From positions 1 to 44,923 of the IMG/VR virus record IMGVR_UViG_3300018080_000270: a stretch of DNA of 44,923 nt; one strand, given 5' to 3'. Numbering within the stretch: the first letter of the stretch is position 1; the number at the start of each line of letters is the position of its first letter. Source of the DNA: a virus. A program made the position numbers and the translations under genes. The notes beneath the pieces were generated by a model. The model worked only from the letters and a program-made list of their open reading frames with translations. It was not told where the DNA came from and did no database searches. Positions 31,441 to 38,579 of this stretch are shown here, one piece after another.

Positions 31441-32548
31441 TTTTTATTTCCTTTAAAAATCGCTTTCCTTTTTCTGATATAATTCTGCTTGGCACTCTTA
31501 AAATATATCCTTCTTCGCATAAGAAAGGTTCTATTTCTCTTGTATATTCTAATTCCGTTAATTTACATCTTTGAGAGAGAGCATTTGCACCTATCGGTCT
31601 TGTTAATTCAGAAAGCACCTGTAATACCCTAATATCTAATTCTGTTAACCCCGATTTAATAATTTTCCAATTTTTTAACACTTTATTTATATCTCCTATT
31701 ACAACCAATTCTTCAGCAAGCGAAATGGCTATTCTTGGGGTATATTTACAATTATGAGCAATAATACCAATATTTTCTTCGGATATATTTTCTTCGGGAA
31801 ATAATTGTTTAATATATTGTCGGATTATTTCTTTTAATTCATCAATAGTATAGCGTTCAAATTTTAAATGGATTTGTATTCTGTCCATAGTATCGGGATT
31901 ATATCGCAATAATGTAGATTTTTGAATACTTGCACCGCAAAAAATAAATGGTTTAATTTTTTTTCCTGATATTTCAAATTGTTCTATAATAGGGTTAAGC
32001 ATCTTGACAACTTTTCTATCGCAACTATCCATTTCATCACAGAAAAATAATACATTTTTTTCTGGACAAGTATTTATTTCATTGATTATATTCGTCAATT
32101 CGTCAGGTTCTATTTGTTTTCCTACTCTTGTAATAAGCCGAGCATTTAACATTTTTGCTAAAATATTTATAAATGTCGTTTTGCCCACTCCTTGCCTACC
32201 ATCTACGAATATATGTCCTCTTAATCCTTTATTGATTTTTTGTATAGCAATTTTTGCCCTCTCTTTCGCTTCACTTTGTCCTATGAAAGTATTAAAATCA
32301 TAAGGGCGAAATTCAAATTTCTTTATTGTTTCTCCTTCGTATTCTTTAATTTTGTTAACATCTATTTGCCCTTCTTTAATTTCTACTTTTAAAGGTTTTG
32401 TTTCCATATTTTCTTCTTCAATTTCTTCTTCTCCGTCGGTAATAGAAGATATTGATATTCTTCCCTCTCCTAAAGAAATTTGCATTTCTCTTTTCGCTTT
32501 AATAATGGCTAATGCAACTACTAATATTATAAATAAAATTATAATCAT
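31427..32548 (-). CDS. Membrane-anchored RuvB-like AAA+ ATPase
   Basis: 373 aa from the ATG with AAAGGAGA upstream. Residues 1-18 are a membrane helix (MIIILFIILVVALAII), followed by an acidic linker to about 75. The ATPase starts RPYDFNTFIGQSEAKER; Walker A is GRQGVGKTT (117-125), Walker B LFFCDEMD (167-174) and sensor 2 TPRIA. The C-terminal winged helix (about 300-366) has LTELDIRVLQVL and GEGYI-type features close to RuvB. Bacterial RuvB is soluble, so the anchor is unusual. No RuvA partner is seen. It may move or tether branched DNA at the membrane. Confidence 0.78.
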   Translation of the reverse strand: MIIILFIILVVALAIIKAKREMQISLGEGRISISSITDGEEEIEEENMETKPLKVEIKEGQIDVNKIKEYEGETIKKFEFRPYDFNTFIGQSEAKERAKIAIQKINKGLRGHIFVDGRQGVGKTTFINILAKMLNARLITRVGKQIEPDELTNIINEINTCPEKNVLFFCDEMDSCDRKVVKMLNPIIEQFEISGKKIKPFIFCGASIQKSTLLRYNPDTMDRIQIHLKFERYTIDELKEIIRQYIKQLFPEENISEENIGIIAHNCKYTPRIAISLAEELVVIGDINKVLKNWKIIKSGLTELDIRVLQVLSELTRPIGANALSQRCKLTELEYTREIEPFLCEEGYILRVPSRIISEKGKRFLKEIKNETL

Positions 32549-32550
32549 AT

Positions 32551-32982
32551 TTATTTTGTCTCCTTTATCCATATATAAGGTAAATCATCAGGTTCTTTCC
32601 AACCAAATTTATCATAATATTTTTTATCTTTTCTTAATAAATTACTTTTATGAGAAGAATGTAATTTTTTATTTCCTAACCAAGAAGGATATACTATTTC
32701 TTTATCGTGATATTGTAAATTCATTTCAGTAATAAACTTTTCCCACATTTGTCCTTTATATCCTCTTGCTCTCCATTCTTGACAGATATACCACCCATAT
32801 AATAGTAAACAATGTTCATATCCTTTCCACATTTTAACAATAGGGTGATTTTTCCACCCATAATTTTCTTGTGTCAATGCTTGATATATTTGCCACGCTT
32901 CAACTCTTTGCTTGCCTAATCGTTTATAATCAAGACATAAAGCGGTTTTTCTAAAATCTTTATAAGGTAAAAAGGTTTGCAT
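32551..32982 (-). CDS. Pyrimidine-dimer glycosylase-like protein (MSMEG_6728 type)
   Basis: 143 aa. MQTFLPYKDFRKTALCLDYKR, LGKQRVEAWQI, NHPIVKMWKGYE and YICQEWRARGY follow the family typified by MSMEG_6728, distantly related to T4 endonuclease V. A role in repair or base excision is inferred from the family only. Overlaps a 44-aa basic gene upstream. Confidence 0.7.
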   Translation of the reverse strand: MQTFLPYKDFRKTALCLDYKRLGKQRVEAWQIYQALTQENYGWKNHPIVKMWKGYEHCLLLYGWYICQEWRARGYKGQMWEKFITEMNLQYHDKEIVYPSWLGNKKLHSSHKSNLLRKDKKYYDKFGWKEPDDLPYIWIKETK

Positions 32983-33094
32983 TATTTTCCTCTCTTTTTC
33001 TTTGCTGTAATTCTTGTAAAAGACAAAGTTTTTTCTGTCGTTTTAATTGTTTTCTTCTTCGTTTTCTTTTCGCTATTCGTTCTTTATATGTCAT
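32960..33094 (-). CDS. Small very basic protein, 44 aa
   Basis: MTYKERIAKRKRRRKQLKRQ, about half Lys/Arg, with AAAAGGAG ahead and an ATGA overlap with the upstream gene. It ends 23 bp inside the glycosylase-like gene. Could bind nucleic acid. Confidence 0.5.
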   Translation of the reverse strand: MTYKERIAKRKRRRKQLKRQKKLCLLQELQQRKREENNANLFTL

Positions 33095-33279
33095 TTTTCT
33101 CCTTTTAATGTTTTAAATCTTCTCCAAAACCAACCGCTAAATCTTATTAAATAAACTTCAGTAACAAGAGGATTATCTTTTAATTGTTTATTATATAACT
33201 CTTTCGCTTCTTTTATAGATATATTTTGTTTTAATCCCCATAATTTTCCGTTCATTTTATATCTTAATTGCACTTTCAT
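33091..33279 (-). CDS. Hypothetical protein, 62 aa
   Basis: Beta-helix-beta pattern (MKVQLRYKMNGKLWGLK, SIKEAKELYNKQ, VTEVYLIRF). No family recognised. Shares a base with the GGDEF gene stop. Confidence 0.6.
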   Translation of the reverse strand: MKVQLRYKMNGKLWGLKQNISIKEAKELYNKQLKDNPLVTEVYLIRFSGWFWRRFKTLKGEK

Positions 33280-33761
33280 TATCTTTTCCTTTTCTTCTCT
33301 TTATACATAAGTAAATCCACTTTTTTTAAACACCCTTTACCTAATTTACATATACCAATACTTGCTTTTATTTTATTTTTAATTAGGGTATTTTTAACTT
33401 TTTCTTTTAATAAATCTGGTCTATCGCTATGACTAAAAATTATAAAAAATTCATCGCCCTCATAACCCCTATAAACATTCTCGTAATCTCGTATAGAATT
33501 ACATAAAACCCTTGCCACTCGTTTTAATAACTTATCCCCTACCAAATGCCCTTTAGTGTCGTTTATCTCCTTAAATCCGTCTAAATCAACCATAGCAATA
33601 AAAAAAGGTATCTTAAACCTATTTTGTAAGGAAAGATACCTCTTTATATCGGTTAAGAGTTTACGCCTGTTAAAAAGTTTTGTTAAACTATCCACAAGCG
33701 ATAACTTTTTATATCTCTTAACTTGTTGTTCTAATTGTTTTATTCGTGTTTTATAATTCAT
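33279..33761 (-). CDS. GGDEF-domain protein (diguanylate-cyclase-like)
   Basis: 160 aa. A short N-terminal coiled coil, then SLVDSLTKLFNRRKLL (21-36), AMVDLDGFKEINDTKGHLVGD (metal D59/D61; substrate N67, D68), signature YEGDEFF (E101-F105; EGDEF instead of GGDEF) and KASIGICK. EGDEF deviates at the first Gly, so activity may be reduced or changed. The upstream inhibitory-site pattern RxxD reads RDYE. It has no sensor domain. A signalling role acting on the host c-di-GMP pool is inferred. Confidence 0.85.
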   Translation of the reverse strand: MNYKTRIKQLEQQVKRYKKLSLVDSLTKLFNRRKLLTDIKRYLSLQNRFKIPFFIAMVDLDGFKEINDTKGHLVGDKLLKRVARVLCNSIRDYENVYRGYEGDEFFIIFSHSDRPDLLKEKVKNTLIKNKIKASIGICKLGKGCLKKVDLLMYKEKKRKR

Positions 33762-33779
33762 TTTTATCACTTCCTTATC

Positions 33780-33816
33780 GGAAGAAAAGCCGAAATTATA
33801 ATATGCCTTTTTCGGC
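33780..33816 (-). terminator. Possible hairpin terminator/attenuator before the GGDEF gene
   Basis: On the minus strand GCCGAAA, a 14-nt loop, TTTCGGC, then TTTTCTTCC. It sits between the stop at 33830 and the GGDEF start at 33761. Confidence 0.4.
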
Positions 33817-33829
33817 AAGGCAATTTAAT

Positions 33830-33967
33830 TTACCAAATTATATTTTCTTCTTCTGCTTTATCTACTAATTCATTATAACGATTATATGCTATATCATCTA
33901 ATAAATAAGGTTCAATAGCAATAATTTTATGTAATCCTTGTAATACTTCTAATTCTTCTTGTGTCAT
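33830..33967 (-). CDS. Small acidic protein, 45 aa
   Basis: MTQEELEVLQGLHKII and ends EEENIIW. GGAG site; ATGA overlap with the exported small protein. Function unknown. Confidence 0.5.
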   Translation of the reverse strand: MTQEELEVLQGLHKIIAIEPYLLDDIAYNRYNELVDKAEEENIIW

Positions 33968-34233
33968 TTTATTTTCTCCTTTCTTATACCCTTTACCGCT
34001 TCTATTTTAATAGGTTTAATTTCTTTTATTTTCATTACAGAAGTTTTATAAATAATTATAGTATCTCCACCGCCATATCCTCGCCCTTTTAATTCAATTT
34101 CAATAAGTTCTCTTTCTTCTCGTTGTTTATCCATACATAATAATTTATCTATTAACTCCGAATAATAATCGGCATAAATATTTGAAGTTATCATCATTGA
34201 AATTAGAAATATTAATATAACTATTTTTTTCAT
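33964..34233 (-). CDS. Small exported protein, 89 aa
   Basis: MKKIVILIFLISMMITSNIYA is a clear signal peptide with cleavage likely after Ala, followed by a mature part with KGRGYGGGDTIIIYK. The start has GGAGAAAAG and an ATGA overlap. Exported role unknown. Confidence 0.6.
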   Translation of the reverse strand: MKKIVILIFLISMMITSNIYADYYSELIDKLLCMDKQREERELIEIELKGRGYGGGDTIIIYKTSVMKIKEIKPIKIEAVKGIRKEKIK

Positions 34234-34379
34234 TTCTTTTCTCCTTTTCCACACCAAATACACCATACAAAATCCTCATTTTTTCTATCTTTACATACTC
34301 CGAAAGTATTGCCACAACTTAAACATTTATATTTAACATAGCCAGATAAATATTGCACTATTATTTCAAATTTTTGCAT
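34230..34379 (-). CDS. Small zinc-ribbon protein, 49 aa
   Basis: KCLSCGNTFGVC and WCIWCGKG give C19/C22 and C40/C43 as a zinc ribbon. Lies between two membrane/exported small genes with ATGA overlap at its end. Confidence 0.55.
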   Translation of the reverse strand: MQKFEIIVQYLSGYVKYKCLSCGNTFGVCKDRKNEDFVWCIWCGKGEKK

Positions 34380-34533
34380 TGTTTTTTTCCTGTTTTTTTA
34401 TTTCGTTATATATAAATAATAAAAGCAATAATAAATATACCAATATAAATATTTCTACATTACTTACTACATATCTTGTGGTTATTGTTAATCTTTCACC
34501 TGCGTTAATAAAAAATCCCCATAAATGGCTCAT
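34366..34533 (-). CDS. 55-aa single-pass membrane protein
   Basis: MSHLWGFFINAGERLTITTR, then a helix EIFILVYLLLLLLFIY and a charged tail. Overlaps both neighbours (13 bp and ATGA). Unknown. Confidence 0.5.
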   Translation of the reverse strand: MSHLWGFFINAGERLTITTRYVVSNVEIFILVYLLLLLLFIYNEIKKQEKNNAKI

Positions 34534-34655
34534 AATTTATTTTTCCTATCAAAAGTATTTGCTTCTAAATATTCCATAAAATATCTATTAAACAATTTTG
34601 GCATAAATCTTACTAAAAATCTAACTATCCAATAATGAAATCTTATTTTAAACAT
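34530..34655 (-). CDS. Small basic protein, 41 aa
   Basis: MFKIRFHYWIVRFLVRFMPK; amphipathic, aromatic and basic. ATGA overlap with the next gene, AAGGA upstream. Possibly membrane-associated. Confidence 0.45.
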   Translation of the reverse strand: MFKIRFHYWIVRFLVRFMPKLFNRYFMEYLEANTFDRKNKL

Positions 34656-34665
34656 TATTTAATCC

Positions 34666-34860
34666 TTATTTTATTTTATCAGTAATAACTCTTGTAATAA
34701 AATCTTCAATATCAAACCACCTTGTATCGTCATTTCTTTTTCTATCAAAAATAGTCGGCTTACCAACCCTTTCAGCAATAGTTTCCATAATATATATTGC
34801 TTTTTTTCGGGCAGGGTGTTCGGCATTATATAGGTCTTTTTTCGGATTATATTTTTTCAT
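34666..34860 (-). CDS. Hypothetical protein, 64 aa
   Basis: MKKYNPKKDLYNAEHPARKK, then RVGKPTIFDRKRNDDTRWFDIEDF. No family recognised. Confidence 0.55.
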   Translation of the reverse strand: MKKYNPKKDLYNAEHPARKKAIYIMETIAERVGKPTIFDRKRNDDTRWFDIEDFITRVITDKIK

Positions 34861-34876
34861 TATTTACCTCTCTTTT

Positions 34877-35044
34877 TTATAAACAATTTTCATCACAACC
34901 TAAAATATTTAATAATTGTTTTTTTGTTCTTGTTTTTAATGTTTCTTCTACTAAATCAAAAATAAAATCTTCATAATTATATAAATCGCTTTTCATAGTA
35001 TCTTTACATTCTCTTATTAATTCTTTTTTTGTATATCCTTTCAT
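34877..35044 (-). CDS. Hypothetical protein, 55 aa
   Basis: MKGYTKKELIRECKDTMKSD; helical and acidic in the middle, with C50/C54 near the end. First gene after the promoter at 35068-35096; GAGGAAG site. Confidence 0.5.
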   Translation of the reverse strand: MKGYTKKELIRECKDTMKSDLYNYEDFIFDLVEETLKTRTKKQLLNILGCDENCL

Positions 35045-35067
35045 TATCTTCCTCTCTTTCTACTTAT

Positions 35068-35096
35068 AGTATATCATATCTTTTATACTACGCCAA
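35068..35096 (-). promoter_or_regulatory. Promoter, TTGGCG/TATACT type
   Basis: TTGGCG (35096-35091), 17-bp spacer, TATACT (35073-35068). The block from here to the ribosome binding site is nearly the same as at 36712-36775, so one promoter cassette occurs twice. Confidence 0.65.
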
Positions 35097-35098
35097 AT

Positions 35099-35356
35099 TT
35101 ATTTTTCTACTTCTTCTATTTCCCACATACCGTAATCTAAAAGCCAATTTAACCTCGCTTCATCATCTTTTAATGTAGCAAGAAATTCGTAAATATCCTC
35201 GTAAGGAGTATCTTTTCCGTCATTTTTTACTCCCTTATAATCAATATCGTGATAATCCGCTAATTGCTCTAATATTTCTTTTTTGTTATTAAAAATAATT
35301 TCCTCATCTCCCCCAAAATATCTATATTCAAACTGTAAATCTCTTATTCTATACAT
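35099..35356 (-). CDS. Acidic hypothetical protein, 85 aa
   Basis: Reads MYRIRDLQFEYRYFGGDEEI, very acidic, with WLLDYGMWEIEEVEK at the end. Strongly acidic early phage proteins can mimic DNA; that is only a thought here. No family recognised. Confidence 0.55.
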   Translation of the reverse strand: MYRIRDLQFEYRYFGGDEEIIFNNKKEILEQLADYHDIDYKGVKNDGKDTPYEDIYEFLATLKDDEARLNWLLDYGMWEIEEVEK

Positions 35357-35368
35357 TTTTCTTCTCCT

Positions 35369-35539
35369 TTATTCCATATCTTGCTTTTTTGCTTCATCGG
35401 TTTCATCAAATTTTTTTAATTTATATTCTATATTATTAAAATTATCATCTTTAGTTATTCCATAACCTTTATAATTTTTACAATTATGATATACCAACCC
35501 CGAAATTAACGCACTACATTTTTTACAAATATAACTCAT
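35369..35539 (-). CDS. Small CxxC protein, 56 aa
   Basis: MSYICKKCSALISG (C5, C8), H18, C20 as a zinc site; acidic helical tail. TAATG junction with the next gene upstream. Confidence 0.5.
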   Translation of the reverse strand: MSYICKKCSALISGLVYHNCKNYKGYGITKDDNFNNIEYKLKKFDETDEAKKQDME

Positions 35540-35736
35540 TATATAACCTCACCTATACATATAGGATTATCGGTATTTTGCCATTTATCAATAAGAATAA
35601 TTTTATCCTTATAATCTTTCCGTTTTTGCCACCTTTTTTGTGCTACGTGAGCTTCCCCTATTGTATTCGCTATTTGTAGAGTTCTTGTGCCTGTTTCCTC
35701 ACTTAAAAATACTTCATACCAAACTTTATTATTCAT
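35539..35736 (-). CDS. Hypothetical protein, 65 aa
   Basis: MNNKVWYEVFLSEETGTRTL; beta-helix-beta with WQKRKDYKDKIILIDKWQ. No family recognised. Confidence 0.55.
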   Translation of the reverse strand: MNNKVWYEVFLSEETGTRTLQIANTIGEAHVAQKRWQKRKDYKDKIILIDKWQNTDNPICIGEVI

Positions 35737-35737
35737 T

Positions 35738-35932
35738 TTATTCTTCTCCTTTTTTCTTATATACTTTTAAATTAGTTTCTACTAATTCCCCTGTATCTTT
35801 ATTTTTAATCCTATAATACTTAACCCCCTCATTGTCCATACACTTTAATAAAAAGTCCTCACACTCTCCCCTTGTATTAAAATTCTCGCTTAATGCTGTT
35901 CTTTTATCAGTAATCACCGCAACCCTATACAT
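35738..35932 (-). CDS. Hypothetical protein, 64 aa
   Basis: MYRVAVITDKRTALSENFNT, then a helix with ECEDFLLKCMD and a beta hairpin. AAAGGTGG site. No family recognised. Confidence 0.55.
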   Translation of the reverse strand: MYRVAVITDKRTALSENFNTRGECEDFLLKCMDNEGVKYYRIKNKDTGELVETNLKVYKKKGEE

Positions 35933-35945
35933 AACCCACCTTTAT

Positions 35946-36167
35946 TTATTCTCTTGTAGGTGCTTCATCATTATAAGTTTCTATCGCTTCTTTTACCGCT
36001 TCAACCTCTTTTTCAGTAACTTCTTTATCATCTATTCTTTTTACATCAAAATTAACATAATCCGCATTTACATTATAATCCTCTATTGCTGTATAATCTA
36101 CTTCGTTAATATTTACCCACTAAGTTTTTGATACATTCCCTAATTCTACTTGCATTTCTTGTTTCAT
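35946..36167 (-). pseudogene. Small gene with one in-frame TAG
   Basis: Starts MKQEMQVELGNVSKT, meets TAG at codon 16 (36122-36120), then continues in frame WVNINEVDYTAIEDYNVN to NDEAPTRE and TAA at 35946. The remainder looks coding and acidic. Nonsense mutation, amber readthrough or error; no alternative start codon after the TAG is convincing. Confidence 0.5.
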
Positions 36168-36188
36168 TTTATTCTTCTCCTTTTTTAT

Positions 36189-36515
36189 TTATACCTCTAT
36201 ATTAACAGAAGGCACTCGCCCACCTGCGTTAAAAAAATATTCTCGTAATGTAACTCTAATACTAAAATCGGTCATTTGTTCAATAAGTTCCCAAGTCCTG
36301 TCATTACCAAGATTTTTAATATTATCTTCCATTTGTTCTATTTGCCCTTTTGCCTCATCTTCTATTAAATTAGATAATATTTCACTATCCAATTCTTCAT
36401 CAACTTCAACCCGAATATTTACACTACCACATTTCGGACATTTATCAAAATTTTCTAATATTTCGGCTTCCATTTCAAAACCACAATTTAAACATCTTAA
36501 AATTTTATTATTCAT
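36189..36515 (-). CDS. Zinc-ribbon protein, 108 aa
   Basis: RCLNCGFEM and KCPKCGSVN (C8/C11, C26/C29) form an N-terminal zinc ribbon, followed by acidic helices and FNAGGRVPSVNIEV. May bind nucleic acid or host transcription proteins; unknown. Confidence 0.6.
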   Translation of the reverse strand: MNNKILRCLNCGFEMEAEILENFDKCPKCGSVNIRVEVDEELDSEILSNLIEDEAKGQIEQMEDNIKNLGNDRTWELIEQMTDFSIRVTLREYFFNAGGRVPSVNIEV

Positions 36516-36521
36516 ATTATC

Positions 36522-36710
36522 CTACCTTTCTATATTACCTATATTAAGTATATAATTTGCGTAATCCGTTCCGCTATCAATATTAAAATTGTTAAATAAT
36601 TCTTTTTTATAACCTAAAGAAAAATTATAATATCCTTCCGCTATTTCTTCCCACATATCATTTATTTTTACCCATTTATCAAACGCTTTTGTTAGTTTAA
36701 TGTTATCCAT
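36522..36710 (-). CDS. Hypothetical protein, 62 aa
   Basis: MDNIKLTKAFDKWVKINDMW; helical and aromatic. First gene of the promoter at 36735-36763, with GAGGAAG. Confidence 0.5.
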   Translation of the reverse strand: MDNIKLTKAFDKWVKINDMWEEIAEGYYNFSLGYKKELFNNFNIDSGTDYANYILNIGNIER

Positions 36711-36734
36711 ATCTTCCTCTCTCTTTCTACTTAT

Positions 36735-36763
36735 AGTATATCATATCTTTTATACCACATCAA
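36735..36763 (-). promoter_or_regulatory. Promoter, TTGATG/TATACT type
   Basis: TTGATG (36763-36758), 17-bp spacer, TATACT (36740-36735). Spacer and downstream leader match the promoter at 35068-35096 almost base for base. Confidence 0.65.
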
Positions 36764-36770
36764 ATTTATT

Positions 36771-37094
36771 TTAAAATATTTCATATTTCATATTGCTTTC
36801 TGCTTCTATTAAACCGATAATAAATTTATCTTTTTTATCATAAGGTCTTGTCCTTGTAGAATAAGGCACTTTAACAACCATATAATTTTGTTTAAAATCA
36901 TAAGGTATTCCATTATCAGTAAATAACCCCTCTGCTAATTTTCTACCTAATCTACAAGCGAAAGTTTTAACTTTCCTTTCGGCAATATCTATATTATCTT
37001 CTTTATGCTCTATTTCATATACAATAAATTTTTCTATTTTTCTTCCGTTTCGTGTAATTGTTTTTACTTCATCATCATAAAAATAAGTTTTCAT
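36771..37094 (-). CDS. Hypothetical protein, 107 aa
   Basis: Start at MKTYFYDDEVKTITR with AAAGGAG; a beta-rich basic protein (FACRLGRKLAEG, YMVVKVPYSTRTRPYDKK). No family recognised. Confidence 0.6.
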   Translation of the reverse strand: MKTYFYDDEVKTITRNGRKIEKFIVYEIEHKEDNIDIAERKVKTFACRLGRKLAEGLFTDNGIPYDFKQNYMVVKVPYSTRTRPYDKKDKFIIGLIEAESNMKYEIF

Positions 37095-37111
37095 TTTTTT
37101 ATTCTCCTTTA

Positions 37112-37348
37112 TTAAAAATTTTTCAAACAATATTCTTTTAATTCCAACTCTGCTTCAATAACATTTTCTTTCTGTAAAGGTATATTTCTAAAATCTTGCC
37201 AAGTAGAAGTTAGAGAAATTTCTTCATAATCTTTTTTTGTAGGGTAAATTGTTACCCACCCAAAATATTGTCCGTTTCTTGCTTTTCTAAAACTACAACC
37301 AAAAATTCTACCGTCTTTATGTTCAAAATGAAAACTTTGTTTTACCAT
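37112..37348 (-). CDS. Hypothetical protein, 78 aa
   Basis: MVKQSFHFEHKDGRIFGCSF, beta-rich, WVTIYPTKKDYEE, and a helical acidic end. No family recognised. Confidence 0.55.
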   Translation of the reverse strand: MVKQSFHFEHKDGRIFGCSFRKARNGQYFGWVTIYPTKKDYEEISLTSTWQDFRNIPLQKENVIEAELELKEYCLKNF

Positions 37349-37365
37349 TGTTTTATACTCCTTTA

Positions 37366-37536
37366 TTAAATTATTCCGTTTTCTTTAAATTCTTCGGTTA
37401 AATTAAATTTTTTGGCAAGGGCATTTAATTTATTTTGAAAATGTAAAATTTCTCCATAACTTAAATCTTGTTCGCTTGCCCATTTTTGATAATCTATCGC
37501 ATACCGCCTTGCTTGTTCTTTTGTTTTAATATTCAT
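37366..37536 (-). CDS. Small phage protein, 56 aa
   Basis: EQARRYAIDYQKWASEQDLS, then SYGEILHFQNKLNAL and LAKKFNLTEEFKENGII. The pattern looks like small helical phage proteins of unknown role. ATGA overlap with an 18-aa leader. Confidence 0.6.
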   Translation of the reverse strand: MNIKTKEQARRYAIDYQKWASEQDLSYGEILHFQNKLNALAKKFNLTEEFKENGII

Positions 37537-37589
37537 TTTTTACTCTCCTTTATTTTTTTATTGTATTCTTTTACTTTTAAAATTTCCAT
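37533..37589 (-). CDS. 18-aa leader peptide
   Basis: MEILKVKEYNKKIKESKK with an AAAGGGG site, right after the promoter at 37618-37646, and its TGA overlaps the next ATG. Such a reading frame could couple or attenuate translation. Confidence 0.4.
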   Translation of the reverse strand: MEILKVKEYNKKIKESKK

Positions 37590-37617
37590 TTTTACCCCTT
37601 TCTTTTTACCTATATAT

Positions 37618-37646
37618 AGTATAGCATAAACTTTATGCTACACCAA
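37618..37646 (-). promoter_or_regulatory. Promoter with operator-like palindrome in the spacer
   Basis: TTGGTG (37646-37641), 17-bp spacer, TATACT (37623-37618). A perfect 19-bp palindrome TAGCATAAA-C-TTTATGCTA (37622-37640) fills the spacer, so a repressor could block polymerase here. Confidence 0.65.
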
Positions 37647-37650
37647 GTTT

Positions 37651-38028
37651 TTATTTATATTTTTTTATATCCAAAACTTGTCCAAAATCCCAATAAAAAT
37701 AAGCAAAACTTTCAGCTTCTTCTTCATTATAATATCCCATACCGCCATTATATTGTTGTATAGCGTGTCCAAGTTCGTGTAAAATAGTCGTTAATAATAT
37801 ATCGTATAAAGATAATCCTATATTTATATTCCGCTTACTATCTAAAATAATAGGTATATTCAACCTTATAATCGGCTTACCTGTAAATATAGAGTTATGC
37901 CTATACCAAGCTAAATAATCTTTTTTCGGCTTATAAACTTTTTCTATTTTATAATCTTTAATAAAAGAATATTTAGGTAAAATATTTTTCTTTATTTCTT
38001 TTTTTATATCTGATAAAATTTTTTTCAT
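37651..38028 (-). CDS. Zincin metallopeptidase-like protein (HExxH)
   Basis: 125 aa. TTILHELGHAIQQYNG gives H84-E85-x-x-H88, followed by NEEEAESFAYFY with a likely Glu ligand (E104 or E106). Cytoplasmic (no signal peptide). Similar in size to the zincin at 17742-18167 but with little other similarity. Small early zincins may cleave host proteins or repressors. Confidence 0.7.
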   Translation of the reverse strand: MKKILSDIKKEIKKNILPKYSFIKDYKIEKVYKPKKDYLAWYRHNSIFTGKPIIRLNIPIILDSKRNINIGLSLYDILLTTILHELGHAIQQYNGGMGYYNEEEAESFAYFYWDFGQVLDIKKYK

Positions 38029-38105
38029 CTTAAAAATCCTTTATTATAGCCCCTCTACGCCTTGTAAATCAACCAAGCCATATCAAACTATCAACCCTTT
38101 TATAT

Positions 38106-38384
38106 TCAAACTTGTTTTGTTATTCTTTCCAAATGTTTTTGTAATTCTTTTATTGTAAATTTCTTTAAATTCATACCTAAAGTTATATATTCGGGTTTAA
38201 TTTTCAATATTTTTTCTATAAGTAAATCCTTTTCAGGTTCGGGCTTATTTTGTTCTGTAATTTTATTTTGTAATTGCTTTATTTGTCTATGTAAATCAAT
38301 TCGTTCTTTACAACCTGCCCTACATTTTAATTTTAATCTTTTTAATCTTTTAATTTGTTTTTTCAATTCTTTTATATCTATCAT
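38106..38384 (-). CDS. Coiled-coil hypothetical protein, 92 aa
   Basis: KELKKQIKRLKRLKLKCRAG, then helices and PEYITLGMNLKKFT. Basic coiled coil. AAGGGGGG ribosome site. No family recognised. Confidence 0.55.
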   Translation of the reverse strand: MIDIKELKKQIKRLKRLKLKCRAGCKERIDLHRQIKQLQNKITEQNKPEPEKDLLIEKILKIKPEYITLGMNLKKFTIKELQKHLERITKQV

Positions 38385-38420
38385 ATACCCCCCTTGATAT
38401 ATTTCTTACCTTATATATTA

Positions 38421-38449
38421 AGTTTACATTATTTTTCTTAACTTGTCAA
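38421..38449 (-). promoter_or_regulatory. Promoter, TTGACA/TAAACT type
   Basis: TTGACA (38449-38444), 17-bp spacer, TAAACT (38426-38421). A GTTAA-N10-GTAAG repeat lies 33 bp upstream rather than 10, and more repeats follow up to 38575. Confidence 0.6.
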
Positions 38450-38482
38450 GGGCTTGAAAAATTTTTTTATCGTCGGAAAAAC

Positions 38483-38502
38483 CTTACTTTTTTCTTTTTA
38501 AC
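38483..38502 (-). repeat. Direct repeat GTTAA-N10-GTAAG
   Basis: 15-bp spacing as in the promoter-linked family, placed about two helical turns further from the -35 box. Confidence 0.5.
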
Positions 38503-38546
38503 AAGTCCTTTTTCCTAAAAAGTTAGTTATATATCTATCTATATTC

Positions 38547-38575
38547 CTAACATATCTAACTTTCTAATTCCTAAC
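38547..38575 (-). repeat. Cluster of three GTTAG repeats
   Basis: On the minus strand GTTAG-N10-GTTAG-N4-GTTAG, directly after the stop of the small HTH gene at 38580. Likely part of a regulator-binding region. Confidence 0.5.
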
Positions 38576-38579
38576 AATA

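Noticed and set aside
28682-36167. Genome-wide recoding of TAA or TAG
   Set aside because: Most genes end normally at TAA and others at TAG or TGA in tight junctions; reading through these would run into neighbours. Only two frames are interrupted.
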